NCBI GenBank assembly: GCA_021107575.1
Contig: JAIOSM010000089.1
Span: forward strand, 1 to 34,191
DNA length: 34,191 nucleotides
Direction of reading: 5' to 3'
Source: Desulfobacteraceae bacterium
GTDB taxonomy: Bacteria > Desulfobacterota > Desulfobacteria > Desulfobacterales > Desulfobacteraceae
Notes under the pieces: generated by a model
Told to the model about the DNA's origin: nothing
What the model saw: only the letters and a program-made list of their open reading frames with translations
The model's database searches: none
Shown here: piece by piece, positions 1 to 10,697 of the stretch
How the letters are laid out: each line of letters opens with the position of its first letter
Position numbering within the stretch: the first letter of the stretch is position 1
Position numbers and translations under genes: made by a program

Positions 1-1
1 A

Positions 2-652
2 AAAAAAGAGATTATTGTTGTTTGTGGTCCTTCCGGATCAGGGAAATCAACACTTATAAGGTGTATTAACAGACTTGAGGAGCATCAGAAAGGTAAAATA
101 ATTGTTGATGGTATTGAGCTTACAAAGGACTTGAAAAATATTGAAAAAGTAAGATCAGAAGTTGGAATGGTTTTTCAGCATTTTAATCTGTTTCCCCATC
201 TTACCATTGTTGAGAACTTAACGATAGGACCCATATGGGTACGGAAAATACCTAAAAAAGAAGCAGAAGAAATCGCCATGTTCTATCTTGAAAAAGTTCA
301 AATTGCGGAGCAGGCAGAAAAATTTCCCATGCAGTTATCCGGAGGTCAGCAACAGAGGGTTGCAATTGCACGAAGCCTTTGCATGAAACCTAATATAATG
401 CTTTTTGATGAGGCCACATCTGCCCTTGACCCTGAAATGGTAAAAGAGGTTCTTGACGTTATGATTGACCTTGCTCAGGGTGGTATGACCATGATTGTTG
501 TAACCCATGAGATGGGTTTTGCAAAAAGTGTTGCCCATAGAGTGCTTTTTATGGATGAAGGACAAATTATTGAAGAAAATGAACCGGAAGAATTTTTTAA
601 TAATCCTCAGAATGAAAGAACAAAGCTGTTTTTAAGCCAAATTTTATATTAA
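2..652 (+). CDS. Polar amino-acid type ABC transporter ATP-binding protein, 5' truncated by the window edge
   Basis: The frame is open from base 2, upstream of the listed [28 protein letters not shown] (Walker A), then [15 protein letters not shown] signature, [13 protein letters not shown] Walker B and [10 protein letters not shown]-loop. GlnQ/AapP-like. Confidence 0.93.
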   Translation, partial: KKEIIVVCGPSGSGKSTLIRCINRLEEHQKGKIIVDGIELTKDLKNIEKVRSEVGMVFQHFNLFPHLTIVENLTIGPIWVRKIPKKEAEEIAMFYLEKVQIAEQAEKFPMQLSGGQQQRVAIARSLCMKPNIMLFDEATSALDPEMVKEVLDVMIDLAQGGMTMIVVTHEMGFAKSVAHRVLFMDEGQIIEENEPEEFFNNPQNERTKLFLSQILY

Positions 653-673
653 TAAACTTATACCTACTTTAAG

Positions 674-725
674 AAAAGGCTTTATTCTTTAATATTTTAA
701 CTTAAGTAATAAAGCCTTTTTTGTA
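674..725. terminator. Bidirectional intrinsic terminator between convergent genes
   Basis: Perfect 13-bp inverted repeat aaaaggctttatt (674-686) / aataaagcctttt (708-720), flanked by A-run and T-run, between the convergent ABC ATPase and kor genes. Confidence 0.8.
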
Positions 726-741
726 GTAATAAAACGATTCT

Positions 742-2073
742 TTAATGCACGACTTTATTAATAATTTCCATCGAAGAATCAATGATTTTTGCTTTTTCTT
801 TAAACTTAAATTCAATAACCTTTTTTAACATATTCAGATCTATAATGCTTCCCATGGCAGAAAGAGAGGCTAACGCTCCTAATGCTCTATCTGTTGATTT
901 GATTTTCATCTCTTTAAAATCAATATTAATTATTTTTGAATCTGCTGAATTCAGCCCATTGATTTCAAGATCTTTTGATTTAATTACCACAGTCTGGTCT
1001 GATAAATTTTTAAAGAGATCGCTTCTTCTATAAACTCCCTGCTCAGATATAGCAATTATTATATCAGGACTTTCAATTCCTGAATAATTAATTTCTCTAT
1101 CCTGTAACACGACTTCTGTCACAGAATGGCCCCTTAAGACTGTGATGGGATAATCGCTTTTCTGTGTAACCTCAAGACCAGATGTCATTCCTGCCAATGC
1201 TAATATTTCACCCGCAGTGATAATACGCTGCCCTGCTCCACCAAGTAGAATAACTTCTTTTCGCCCTGAAAACAATTTATCAAAATTTTTTGGAATACTA
1301 TTTTTAATAATCTGTGACTTGTCTTTACTTTTTTGTTTTTTTGATTCCTCAAAATATCTTTCAGTATATTCATTTACACTATTTGAAGAATCTGGCGTTG
1401 AGGAGATGCCCGCAAACTTCGGCATTTTTTTAATTAAACCGTCAATGTCTTTTGGAAAAATTTTATTACTTTTAGTATATCTGCCAGTACAGATCCCCAT
1501 GATGTCAAGCATGGAAAATCCCTTAAAATTGATAGCCTCTTCCAACTGAATTGAAAGATCATTCTGATAGCAGGAAAGTCTGTTAATGTATTGCCCCCCT
1601 GCCCCTTGTGCAAGCAGGCATGGATCGATTGGGTTATCAATCTTATTTAAAAAAGAAGACCCTAAAACAGCACCCTGAGGAGAAGTCGAAGATGCCTGCC
1701 CGCCAGTCATACCATAATTAAAATTGTTTAAAACAAGTAGGGTTAAATCAATATTCTTCCTGATTGTGCTTATAAAATGAGCACCTCCAATTCCAAGACC
1801 ACCATCACCCATGGTAACAATCACTTTTAGGTCAGGGCGTGCCATTTTGACGCCAACTGCATAAGTTAATGCGCGTCCATGAAGACCATGGAGTGCATGG
1901 GTATTAAAAAAGGTATCAAAAAGGCCTGAACAACCGATATCACTGACAATTACAACTTCTGACCCATCAATTCCCATATTCACAAGGGCTTTATCCAATG
2001 CATGTACCACTTTTTCATGGGAACACCCCGGGCAAAAAACTAGCGGACGTTCTTTATTTATAAGAGTTTTCAT
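742..2073 (-). CDS. 2-oxoacid:ferredoxin oxidoreductase, fused beta (TPP-binding) and gamma subunits
   Basis: N-terminus FCPGCSHEKVVHAL...IGCSGLFD...GDGGLGIGG...NNFNYGMTGGQASSTSPQG is the TPP-binding beta subunit. The C-terminal half (KEVILLGGAGQRIITAGEILALAGM...VTQKSDYPITVLRGHSVTEVVL) resembles the gamma subunit. Confidence 0.88.
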   Translation of the reverse strand: MKTLINKERPLVFCPGCSHEKVVHALDKALVNMGIDGSEVVIVSDIGCSGLFDTFFNTHALHGLHGRALTYAVGVKMARPDLKVIVTMGDGGLGIGGAHFISTIRKNIDLTLLVLNNFNYGMTGGQASSTSPQGAVLGSSFLNKIDNPIDPCLLAQGAGGQYINRLSCYQNDLSIQLEEAINFKGFSMLDIMGICTGRYTKSNKIFPKDIDGLIKKMPKFAGISSTPDSSNSVNEYTERYFEESKKQKSKDKSQIIKNSIPKNFDKLFSGRKEVILLGGAGQRIITAGEILALAGMTSGLEVTQKSDYPITVLRGHSVTEVVLQDREINYSGIESPDIIIAISEQGVYRRSDLFKNLSDQTVVIKSKDLEINGLNSADSKIINIDFKEMKIKSTDRALGALASLSAMGSIIDLNMLKKVIEFKFKEKAKIIDSSMEIINKVVH

Positions 2074-3187
2074 TTGTTAGAACCTCTAAAATCTCACTGG
2101 GTTTTATTAAAGTACCATTCATTCTTCCAAGAAATTGAACATTTTTTTCCGGTAATACTCGCTTTATCTCATTAACGTATTGCCCCTGATTCATTTCAAT
2201 AACCAGTATATTTTTAAAATCTTGAGCTTTTTCTCGAATGAGATCCTCACATACAGGCCATAAAGTTTTAAGTGTCAGAACAGAAATATTTGACTCTGTT
2301 TTTTCAGCCATATGTGAAGCTTCAATTGCGGAAGAAGATGAGATACCATATGTGATGATCAAAGTGTCACTGTCGGGCTTTAAAAGTTCATCATAGAATA
2401 AAAATTCATCTAAAGAATTTTCTACCTTTTTTTGAAGCCGTACATTAATATCGAAAATTTCTTTTGAATCAATAGTTATATATCCATTGATTCCATGGGT
2501 GGACGAAGTCTGACGGACTAATGTCTCAGATCCAATTGGTAAAAATGGAGGTGCAGTATCGTCATAATCGGTTGCAAAAGGTAAAAAGTGATCGTTGGGT
2601 GTACACAGAACTCTATCTAATATTTGCGGTAATTTAACTGAATTCAGATTAACACTTTTCTTTGTTAATGCTATTTCCTTATTAGACAAAATAAATACGG
2701 GACATCGTAATTTTTCAGCAATATTAAATGCATTTATGGTTAAAAGATAACAATCCCGGACATCAGCAGGAGCAAGAGCATACACAGGGATTCCACCTGT
2801 ATTACAATACCTGATAAAATTAACATCACCATCCGCACCTTTGGTTGCAGATCCGGTTGAAGGTCCTAATCTTTGAACATCTACAATTACAAGGGGAATT
2901 TCACTTCCAATTGCGAATGAAATGTTTTCGCTGTAAAGGCTGATCCCAGGTCCGGAAGTTGCAGTCATCGTTTTTTTTCCAGTCATTGAAGCACCGATAC
3001 AATACCCAATGGAAGCGATCTCATCTTCACCCTGAAGACACACTCCCCCTTCTGACGGCAAAGCATTCAACATGTAATTATAAATGGAAGTTGCTGGAGT
3101 TATAGGATATCCTGCAAAAAAATTACATCCTGCTGCAATTGCACCTGCACCACAAGCTTCATTGCCATCAATAAAAATATTACTCAT
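2054..3187 (-). CDS. korA: 2-oxoacid:ferredoxin oxidoreductase alpha subunit
   Basis: MSNIFIDGNEACGAGAIAAGCNFFAGYPITPATSIYNYM...ATSGPGISLYSENISFAIGSEIPLVIVDVQRLGPSTG. Start placed at 3187 because of the AAGGAGGGT Shine-Dalgarno just upstream; the track ORF to 3265 is an N-terminal over-extension. Overlaps the next gene by 20 nt. Confidence 0.88.
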   Translation of the reverse strand: MSNIFIDGNEACGAGAIAAGCNFFAGYPITPATSIYNYMLNALPSEGGVCLQGEDEIASIGYCIGASMTGKKTMTATSGPGISLYSENISFAIGSEIPLVIVDVQRLGPSTGSATKGADGDVNFIRYCNTGGIPVYALAPADVRDCYLLTINAFNIAEKLRCPVFILSNKEIALTKKSVNLNSVKLPQILDRVLCTPNDHFLPFATDYDDTAPPFLPIGSETLVRQTSSTHGINGYITIDSKEIFDINVRLQKKVENSLDEFLFYDELLKPDSDTLIITYGISSSSAIEASHMAEKTESNISVLTLKTLWPVCEDLIREKAQDFKNILVIEMNQGQYVNEIKRVLPEKNVQFLGRMNGTLIKPSEILEVLTNENSYK

Positions 3188-3425
3188 CAAACCCTCCTTA
3201 AAAGTTTGCAATATAATATATGATGTTATTTTGTTTGTCCACTTTTTAAGTTTGTTTTTCAACATATTTTTTTATCGTATTTAAGATCCAAATATATTTA
3301 GTCGATTTATAAAATTATTAGGATATAATCATATAATTATTGAAAATAATTGATCAATTTGTTACTTGATATCCTGATTAAAAATTTTTTTACTATTATT
3401 ATAACTATAACTGGAATTGACAATT

Positions 3426-4451
3426 ATGATTAAAGTAGGCGTTATAGGTGCAACCGGGTATACTGGAGCAGAACTTATAAAATTAGTATATAATCATCCT
3501 GAAGCAGAGCTTTCTGTTCTCACATCAAAAACATATGATGGACATCCTATTTCAGACGTCTTCCCAATTTTTAACAATATTGTAGATATAAAATGCCAAA
3601 ATCTTGATGTTGATATTATTTCCGAACAAACTAATGTTGTTTTTCTCTGTCTTCCCCATAAAATTTCCATGAAATATGTTCCTCAGTTTCATAAAAACGG
3701 AGTAAAAGTTATTGATCTTTCAGCAGATTATCGATTTAATAGTGTTGAGTCCTATGAATCTGCATATCAAGAACACACTTCAAAAAAACTTTTTAAATCA
3801 AGTGTATATGGATTAAGCGAAATATATAAAAGTGAAATAAAAAATGCAGAGATAATTGGAAATCCCGGCTGTTACCCGACAAGTCTTTTACTTCCCATGA
3901 TTCCTCTTGTAAAAGAAAAAATTATTGACACTAACCTTATCATTTCTGATTCTAAATCCGGTGTAAGCGGAGCTGGCAGGTCACCTTCCCTTGCAAGTCA
4001 TTTTTGTGAAACAAATGAATCTTTTAAGCCTTATAAAGTTGGAAATCACAGGCATACTCCAGAGATGGAAGAAAAATTAACTGAAAACGCAGGTGAAGAA
4101 ATTAAAATAACTTTTGTTCCTCATTTACTTCCGCTGACAAGGGGAATGTTAACTACCATTTATACAAATATTATAGGAAAAACCACAAGAGACAACATTG
4201 AAGATTTATTCCACAATTATTATGGAAAAAAATATTTTATCAGAATTTTGCAAAAAGAGCATTTTCCTGATATACTGAGCGCTAAGAATACGAATTTTTG
4301 TGACATTGGATTTCACCTGGACAAAAATTCAGGAAGGTTAATAATTGTGTCTGCCATTGATAATCTTCTAAAAGGTGCAGCAGGACAGGCGATACAGAAT
4401 ATGAATATAATGTTTAATCTTGTGGAACAAACAGGTTTAGATAAACTTTAG
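3426..4451 (+). CDS. argC: N-acetyl-gamma-glutamyl-phosphate reductase
   Basis: MIKVGVIGATGYTGAELIKLVYNHPEAEL...NPGCYPTSLLLPMIPL...SGAGRSP...VGNHRHTPEME...PHLLPLTRGMLTTIY. ATG at 3426 preferred over the TTG at 3417. Confidence 0.95.
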   Translation: MIKVGVIGATGYTGAELIKLVYNHPEAELSVLTSKTYDGHPISDVFPIFNNIVDIKCQNLDVDIISEQTNVVFLCLPHKISMKYVPQFHKNGVKVIDLSADYRFNSVESYESAYQEHTSKKLFKSSVYGLSEIYKSEIKNAEIIGNPGCYPTSLLLPMIPLVKEKIIDTNLIISDSKSGVSGAGRSPSLASHFCETNESFKPYKVGNHRHTPEMEEKLTENAGEEIKITFVPHLLPLTRGMLTTIYTNIIGKTTRDNIEDLFHNYYGKKYFIRILQKEHFPDILSAKNTNFCDIGFHLDKNSGRLIIVSAIDNLLKGAAGQAIQNMNIMFNLVEQTGLDKL

Positions 4452-4519
4452 GTGATTATTTAAATTTTTGTTCAATAATCGCTTGACACAAGCTAAATAT
4501 ACCTTTAAGAAAGGGAGTA

Positions 4520-5446
4520 ATGAGAAAAGATTTCAAAATATGGTTTCATGCTGGATCGGCAACTAATATAAAAGAATTTAATGTTCCACAATATATTGCT
4601 TACTTATTTTTCTTTGTAGTATTCTTTATTGTTTCCGGCCTTCTCTATGCTGGAGTTGATTACTACATGCTCAAATCCAGCGCATTTAACAATCATTTAT
4701 TAAATATGAAGATTGCGGAACAAAACAATGAGATGGAATCTCAAAAAAAGCAGATACAAAATTTTGCAGAATCCATTACTGAACTTAAAACTCAAGTCAA
4801 AAATCTTTGCGTATTTGAGGATAGAGTTCGATTAATTGCAGATATTGGGCGATCTTCCGATTCTAATGGTCTCATTGGTATTGGAGGCATCCCTAACACA
4901 GATTTGGATTATAATTTAGATCCTGATGCAAAACAAAATAACCTAATAAGAGAGATGCACGAGCAAGCTACACAAACACAACTTGCAGTTATAAAACAAA
5001 CTCAGGATTTTGAAGAATTAATAAAAGAGCTCCACAAAAAGAAAAATATACTTGCATCAACCCCTTCTATTAAACCTGTTAACGGCTGGCTATCGTCCAG
5101 ATTTGGATATAGGAGATCCCCTTTTACTGGCCTTAAAGAATTCCATTCAGGACTTGATATTTCCAATTTAAAAGGCACAAAAATTATTGCGACTGCAAAT
5201 GGAAAAGTATCCTATGCTGGTAAAAAATTATTAATAGGTAACCTTATCATTATAGATCATGGTCACGGTGTCTTAACAAAATTTGGTCATCTGAACAAAA
5301 TTCTTGTTAAATTTGGTCAAAATGTAAAACGTGGAGATGTTATCGGCCTAATGGGCAACACAGGTAGAAGTACTGGTCCACATGTTCATTATGAAGTTAG
5401 AATTAATGGTGCGCCTGTTAATCCCGCAAAATATATTCTTAATTAA
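4520..5446 (+). CDS. M23 family metallopeptidase (LytM/peptidoglycan endopeptidase-like), membrane anchored
   Basis: N-terminal transmembrane segment, coiled-coil region, then SRFGYRRSPFTGLKEFHSGLDIS...IIIDHGHGVLTKFGHL...GNTGRSTGPHVHYEVRING, the M23 HxxxD and HxH motifs. SD aaagggag upstream. Confidence 0.93.
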   Translation: MRKDFKIWFHAGSATNIKEFNVPQYIAYLFFFVVFFIVSGLLYAGVDYYMLKSSAFNNHLLNMKIAEQNNEMESQKKQIQNFAESITELKTQVKNLCVFEDRVRLIADIGRSSDSNGLIGIGGIPNTDLDYNLDPDAKQNNLIREMHEQATQTQLAVIKQTQDFEELIKELHKKKNILASTPSIKPVNGWLSSRFGYRRSPFTGLKEFHSGLDISNLKGTKIIATANGKVSYAGKKLLIGNLIIIDHGHGVLTKFGHLNKILVKFGQNVKRGDVIGLMGNTGRSTGPHVHYEVRINGAPVNPAKYILN

Positions 5447-5566
5447 ATAATCAAATCCTAATATCCCAATTTTTTTATTTTATTACCGTTTACTCTTTTT
5501 ATTTAGTAAAAAATGGTTATATATTCTAATTATGATTACCATAAACTTATTTGATAGGAAAATTGA

Positions 5567-8089
5567 ATGTTTTTAAACTTTTTTACAAAATTATTTGGTT
5601 CAAATAACGAAAGAGTTATTAAAAAAATGCATCCTTTGGTTGAATTGATCAATAAACTTGAGCCTGAGATGCAAAAACTTGATGACAATGATTTTCCTAA
5701 AAAGACCGATGAATTAAAGCAAAAAGTTGAAAATGGAGCCTACCTGAATGAACTTCTACCTGAGGCCTTTGCTCTTGTTAGAGAGGCGTCTCTCAGATCC
5801 CTTGGGATGCGCCACTATGATGTCCAGCTTATCGGAGGCATCGTGCTTCATAATGGATCAATAGCAGAAATGAAAACAGGAGAAGGTAAAACAATTGTTG
5901 CACCTCTTGCAGCCTATCTCAATTCTCTTACAGGAAAAGGTGTTCACATAATTACTGTTAATGATTATCTTGCAACACGTGACTCTGAATGGATGGGAAA
6001 ACTATTCAATTTTCTTGGACTCAGCGTTGGCGTAATTCTCCATGATATGAATGATCAGGAAAGAAAAGATGCATATAATGCTGATATATCATATGGGACT
6101 AATAATGAATTTGGGTTTGATTATCTCAGAGATAACATGAAATTTGAAAAAAAGGACTTAAGCCAAGGGCACCTTAATTTTGCTATTGTTGATGAAGTAG
6201 ATTCTATTTTAATTGATGAAGCGAGAACTCCTTTAATTATTTCCGGGCCAACAAATGATTCAACAGGTCTTTATCATCAGATTAACACATTAATCCCGAG
6301 CTTTAAAAAAGAGATACATTACACGATAGATGAAGAATCCAAAAGTGTTATGCTTACAGAAGATGGCATTGCCCACGGCGAAAAATTGTTAAATATTGAT
6401 AACCTTTATGATCCATCTAATATTGAAACTCTTCATCACCTTAATCAGGCCTTAAAAGCTCATAAGTTATTTAAAAAAGATGTGGATTATGTTGTTAAAA
6501 ATAATGAAGTAATTATAGTTGATGAATTTACAGGCAGACTCATGGCAGGCAGGAGATACAGTGAAGGCCTGCATCAGGCACTTGAAGCAAAAGAAAATGT
6601 AAAAATTGAAAATGAAAACCAAACTCTTGCCTCAGTCACATTCCAAAATTATTTTAGAATGTACGATAAACTCTCAGGCATGACAGGTACTGCAGAAACA
6701 GAAGCACCAGAATTCCAAAAAATATATAACCTCAGCGTAATAGTCGTACCAACAAATCTCCCAATGATTAGACACGATTTTCCTGATGCTATCTATAAAA
6801 ACAAAAAAGAGAAATTCGATGCAGTGATCAAAGATATTATTAAATTATCTAAAAAAGGACAACCTGTACTTGTAGGTACTATTTCCATAGATGTTTCAGA
6901 GGATTTAAGCAAGAAGCTTAAAAAAAAGGGAATAAAGCACTCTGTCCTTAATGCAAAACATCATAAATCTGAAGCAGAAATAGTTACCAATGCCGGACAA
7001 AAAGGAGTTGTTACAATTTCAACCAACATGGCAGGAAGAGGTACTGATATTGTTCTTGGAGACGGTGTTAAAGAGCTCGGAGGCTTACATATCCTTGGCA
7101 CTTCAAGGCATGAATCACGCCGAATTGACAACCAGTTGAGAGGCCGTTCCGGAAGACAGGGGGATGAAGGCTCATCAAAATTTTATCTTTCTTTGGAAGA
7201 CGAACTCCTGAGGATATTTGGTGGAGACAGGATTCATTCCATTATGGATAAAATAGGAATCGGTGAAGGTGAACCTATTGAACATAAATTAATTAGTAGA
7301 GCAATTGAAAATGCCCAGGCTAAAGTTGAAGGGCAAAACTGTGAAATAAGAAAACATCTTCTAGATTATGATGATGTTATGAATCAACAAAGAGATGCAA
7401 TATATAGCCAGAGAAGAAAGGCTTTACAGGGAGCAAATCTTAAAGACAGCATTATCGAAATGATTGAAGGAATCGCTTCTAATATTATTGCTGAATTTGA
7501 ACAAAATAAAACGCCTATTAAACAATGGGATACTAAAGGCCTCTCGGACAGAATAAAAGATCAATTTGGTTTTGAAGTTGATTTTGATCTTATTGCTGAA
7601 GGTCCATCTGAGAAAGAAGAATTAGATAAATTCGTTATTGCCAAAGCAAAAGAATTATATACGCAAAAAGAAGATATTATTGGAGATGACGAATTCAGAC
7701 AGCTTGAAAGATTTATTATGCTTCAGACGGTTGATTCTTTATGGAAAGATCATCTTCTCTCCATGGATCATCTTAAAGAAGGTATCGGGCTCAGAAGTTA
7801 TGGCCAACAAAATCCTCTTATTATCTATAAACGAGAAGGCTATAGAATGTTTGAAGATTTAATTGGTCGTATTAAAGAAGACACAATTAAAATTCTTTTC
7901 AGAATTCAAATAACTACTAATGATTTTAATCCAAACTTACACAGACCTGAAAAAAATGCTCTCTCTTTTTCTCATTCTGATGGTTCGACTTTTAATCAGC
8001 CTATAAAAAATAAAAACGAAAAGATTGGCAGGAACGAACCATGCCCGTGTGGGAGCGGTAAAAAATATAAAAAGTGCTGTGGGAAATAA
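5567..8089 (+). CDS. secA: Preprotein translocase ATPase SecA
   Basis: [66 protein letters not shown], and a C-terminal SEC-C motif [20 protein letters not shown]. Confidence 0.99.
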   Translation: MFLNFFTKLFGSNNERVIKKMHPLVELINKLEPEMQKLDDNDFPKKTDELKQKVENGAYLNELLPEAFALVREASLRSLGMRHYDVQLIGGIVLHNGSIAEMKTGEGKTIVAPLAAYLNSLTGKGVHIITVNDYLATRDSEWMGKLFNFLGLSVGVILHDMNDQERKDAYNADISYGTNNEFGFDYLRDNMKFEKKDLSQGHLNFAIVDEVDSILIDEARTPLIISGPTNDSTGLYHQINTLIPSFKKEIHYTIDEESKSVMLTEDGIAHGEKLLNIDNLYDPSNIETLHHLNQALKAHKLFKKDVDYVVKNNEVIIVDEFTGRLMAGRRYSEGLHQALEAKENVKIENENQTLASVTFQNYFRMYDKLSGMTGTAETEAPEFQKIYNLSVIVVPTNLPMIRHDFPDAIYKNKKEKFDAVIKDIIKLSKKGQPVLVGTISIDVSEDLSKKLKKKGIKHSVLNAKHHKSEAEIVTNAGQKGVVTISTNMAGRGTDIVLGDGVKELGGLHILGTSRHESRRIDNQLRGRSGRQGDEGSSKFYLSLEDELLRIFGGDRIHSIMDKIGIGEGEPIEHKLISRAIENAQAKVEGQNCEIRKHLLDYDDVMNQQRDAIYSQRRKALQGANLKDSIIEMIEGIASNIIAEFEQNKTPIKQWDTKGLSDRIKDQFGFEVDFDLIAEGPSEKEELDKFVIAKAKELYTQKEDIIGDDEFRQLERFIMLQTVDSLWKDHLLSMDHLKEGIGLRSYGQQNPLIIYKREGYRMFEDLIGRIKEDTIKILFRIQITTNDFNPNLHRPEKNALSFSHSDGSTFNQPIKNKNEKIGRNEPCPCGSGKKYKKCCGK

Positions 8090-8091
8090 TT

Positions 8092-8406
8092 ATGTCACGA
8101 ACAGACACTGAAATATCCATAAAATCATCTGCTAAAAAAAAAGAAAGGACATTTAGACCATCCATGTATAAAGTTATAATTTTGAATGACGATTATACTA
8201 CAATGGACTTTGTTGTAGAAATTCTCGTAAAAATTTTTAGAAAAACCCTTGAAAAAGCTAACAAAATAATGCTTAATGTACATAGGAGAGGTAAAGGAAT
8301 CTGCGGATTATACACAAGGGAAATTGCCGAAACTAAAATTGAAACTGTACACGCTCTTGCACAGGAACAGGGATTTCCTTTAAGATGTACTATGGAGAAG
8401 GAGTAA
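8092..8406 (+). CDS. clpS: ATP-dependent Clp protease adaptor ClpS
   Basis: RPSMYKVIILNDDYTTMDFVVEILVKIF...GKGICGLYTREIAETKIETVHALAQEQGFPLRCTMEKE. ATG at 8092, 2 nt after secA; the track ORF starts upstream inside secA. Confidence 0.95.
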   Translation: MSRTDTEISIKSSAKKKERTFRPSMYKVIILNDDYTTMDFVVEILVKIFRKTLEKANKIMLNVHRRGKGICGLYTREIAETKIETVHALAQEQGFPLRCTMEKE

Positions 8407-8410
8407 GAAC

Positions 8411-10666
8411 ATGATAAGCAAAGAATTAAGTTCAGCTCTTGGCTTTGCAGTTAGGGAAGCAAAAAAAAGAAGACACGAGTATGTATGTGTTGAACATGTT
8501 CTATTCGCGATTTTGAACCATGATTCAGGCTCTGAAATCATCAAAAATTGTGGAGTTGAACCAGAAAAAATCAAAAGCGACCTTGAAACTTTTTTTAATG
8601 ATAGAATGACTAAAATCGATAAGAAAGAAGAATACGTGCTTCAACAGACCATAGGCTTCCAGCGAATGATCCAAAGAGCGATTAATCAGGCTCGTTCAGC
8701 AGAAAAAAATGAGGTTAACCTTGGCGATATTCTTGCATCTATTTTTTTAGAGAAAGATTCTCATGCTGCATATTTTCTTGAGTCAGAAGGTTTAGAAAGG
8801 GTCGACATCTTAAATTATATTTCTCACAGCGATACAATAACAAAGCTATCTGCTCCGGAACCTAATGCTCCTAAAAGATTCATACCCCAGACAAAAGAAA
8901 AGCCAAAACAAAAAAAAGCCAGCCCTTTAGCATTATACACGACTGATTTATTAAAAAAAGCTGAAAATAATAAAATAGACCCATTGATCGGAAGATCAAA
9001 CGAAGTCCAAAGAGTTATGCAGGTACTTTGCCGTAGACGAAAGAACAATCCTATTCTTGTTGGTGATCCTGGTGTAGGGAAAACTGCTATTGCTGAAGGA
9101 CTTGCCCTTAAAATCCAACAAAAAGAAGTACCTGAACTTTTAGAGGATTGCGAACTTTTCTCTCTGGATATGGGAACGCTGCTTGCCGGAACAAAATACA
9201 GAGGCGATTTTGAACAAAGACTAAAAGATGTAATAAATGAACTTATAACCAAAAAAAATGCTCTTTTAATAATCGATGAAATTCATACAGTTGTCGGCGC
9301 TGGCGCAACAACCAGCGGTTCAATGGATGCTTCTAATATCTTAAAACCAGCTCTTTCCAACGGTGATATTAAATGTATTGGCACTACAACCTACGAAGAG
9401 TATAAAAACCATTTTGAAAAAGATAGAGCTTTTGCAAGACGATTTGAAAAAATAGATGTAGGTGAACCTTCTATTGAAGAATCTATTGAAATATTACAAG
9501 GGCTTAAATCTTATTACGAAGAACACCATGATCTTAAATACTCTGATGAAGCCCTTGAAGCTTCCTCTAAACTTTCAGCAAAATATATTAATGACAGATG
9601 CCTCCCTGATAAAGCCATTGATGTTATTGACGAAGCAGGTGCGTATCTAAGATTGAACAAGAAAAAAAATCAAAAGACCATTTTCCCAAAAGATATTGAA
9701 CATATTGTTTCAAAAATTGCAAGAATTCCAGTTGCCAGCGTTTCTTCGTCTGATAAAAAAAGTCTTAAAAAGCTTGATCAAAAACTCCTTAATGTCATAT
9801 TTGGCCAGGATAATGCTATTGAAATACTTACTACATCAATTAAAAGATCAAGGGCCGGTCTTTCTGCCCCTGACCGACCGATTGGTTCTTTTCTCTTTAT
9901 AGGACCTACAGGTGTTGGGAAGACTGAAGTTGCAAACCAATTGGCTTTAAATATGGGAATTAAGTTCCTCCGTTTTGATATGAGTGAATATATGGAAAAG
10001 CATGCAGTATCAAGACTTATTGGAGCGCCGCCCGGCTATATTGGATTTGATCAGGGTGGTATTTTAACTGACAGCGTCAGAAAACACCCACACTGTATAC
10101 TTTTACTCGATGAAATTGAAAAAGCGCATTTAGATCTTTATAATATTTTACTGCAAATAATGGATTATGCCACATTAACAGATAATAATGGCAAAGCTGC
10201 TGATTTCAGAAATGTTATAATACTTATGACTTCCAATGCCGGTGCAAGAGAGATGAGTGCAAACCAAATTGGTTTTAGCAATGATCTAAAAGATGTTAAA
10301 TCCCATGGACTAAAAGCAGTTGAAAAAACTTTCAGCCCCGAATTCAGAAATCGCCTTGATGCTATTGTTCAATTCCATCATTTGTCTCAAAAAATTATGG
10401 AACAAATTGTTGATAAGGATATGAGCCAAATAAAAGAACTGCTTAAAGAAAAAAATGTGCGGATTATCTATTCAAAAAAAGCACGTTCTTACCTTGCTAA
10501 AAAGGGTTATGATCCAAAATTCGGAGCAAGACCTTTACAACGGGTAATACAGGCTGAGATAAAAGATAAATTATCCGACGAGATTCTTTTTGGCAAACTT
10601 GTAAAAGGTGGAAAGGTATCCATCGGAATTCGAAATAAAAAACTTATATTTAACTATAAAAGTTAA
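8411..10666 (+). CDS. clpA: ATP-dependent Clp protease ATP-binding subunit ClpA
   Basis: Clp N-domain, two AAA+ modules (VGDPGVGKTAIAEGLAL; FIGPTGVGKTEVANQLAL), LLIIDEIHT and ILLLDEIEKA Walker B, C-terminal ClpB-D2-like GARPLQRVIQAEI. Confidence 0.97.
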   Translation: MISKELSSALGFAVREAKKRRHEYVCVEHVLFAILNHDSGSEIIKNCGVEPEKIKSDLETFFNDRMTKIDKKEEYVLQQTIGFQRMIQRAINQARSAEKNEVNLGDILASIFLEKDSHAAYFLESEGLERVDILNYISHSDTITKLSAPEPNAPKRFIPQTKEKPKQKKASPLALYTTDLLKKAENNKIDPLIGRSNEVQRVMQVLCRRRKNNPILVGDPGVGKTAIAEGLALKIQQKEVPELLEDCELFSLDMGTLLAGTKYRGDFEQRLKDVINELITKKNALLIIDEIHTVVGAGATTSGSMDASNILKPALSNGDIKCIGTTTYEEYKNHFEKDRAFARRFEKIDVGEPSIEESIEILQGLKSYYEEHHDLKYSDEALEASSKLSAKYINDRCLPDKAIDVIDEAGAYLRLNKKKNQKTIFPKDIEHIVSKIARIPVASVSSSDKKSLKKLDQKLLNVIFGQDNAIEILTTSIKRSRAGLSAPDRPIGSFLFIGPTGVGKTEVANQLALNMGIKFLRFDMSEYMEKHAVSRLIGAPPGYIGFDQGGILTDSVRKHPHCILLLDEIEKAHLDLYNILLQIMDYATLTDNNGKAADFRNVIILMTSNAGAREMSANQIGFSNDLKDVKSHGLKAVEKTFSPEFRNRLDAIVQFHHLSQKIMEQIVDKDMSQIKELLKEKNVRIIYSKKARSYLAKKGYDPKFGARPLQRVIQAEIKDKLSDEILFGKLVKGGKVSIGIRNKKLIFNYKS

Positions 10667-10697
10667 TGCCAGCAAAAGTTAATATCGGCCAAAACTA

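Noticed and set aside
5480-5520. tttact...agtaaa dyad upstream of secA as a shared operator with the prkA region
   Set aside because: Only 6-bp arms in very AT-rich sequence with different spacing; likely chance.
8824-9252. 142-aa minus-strand ORF inside clpA
   Set aside because: Antisense to a strongly conserved AAA+ coding region; Ser/Pro-rich shadow translation with no family resemblance.
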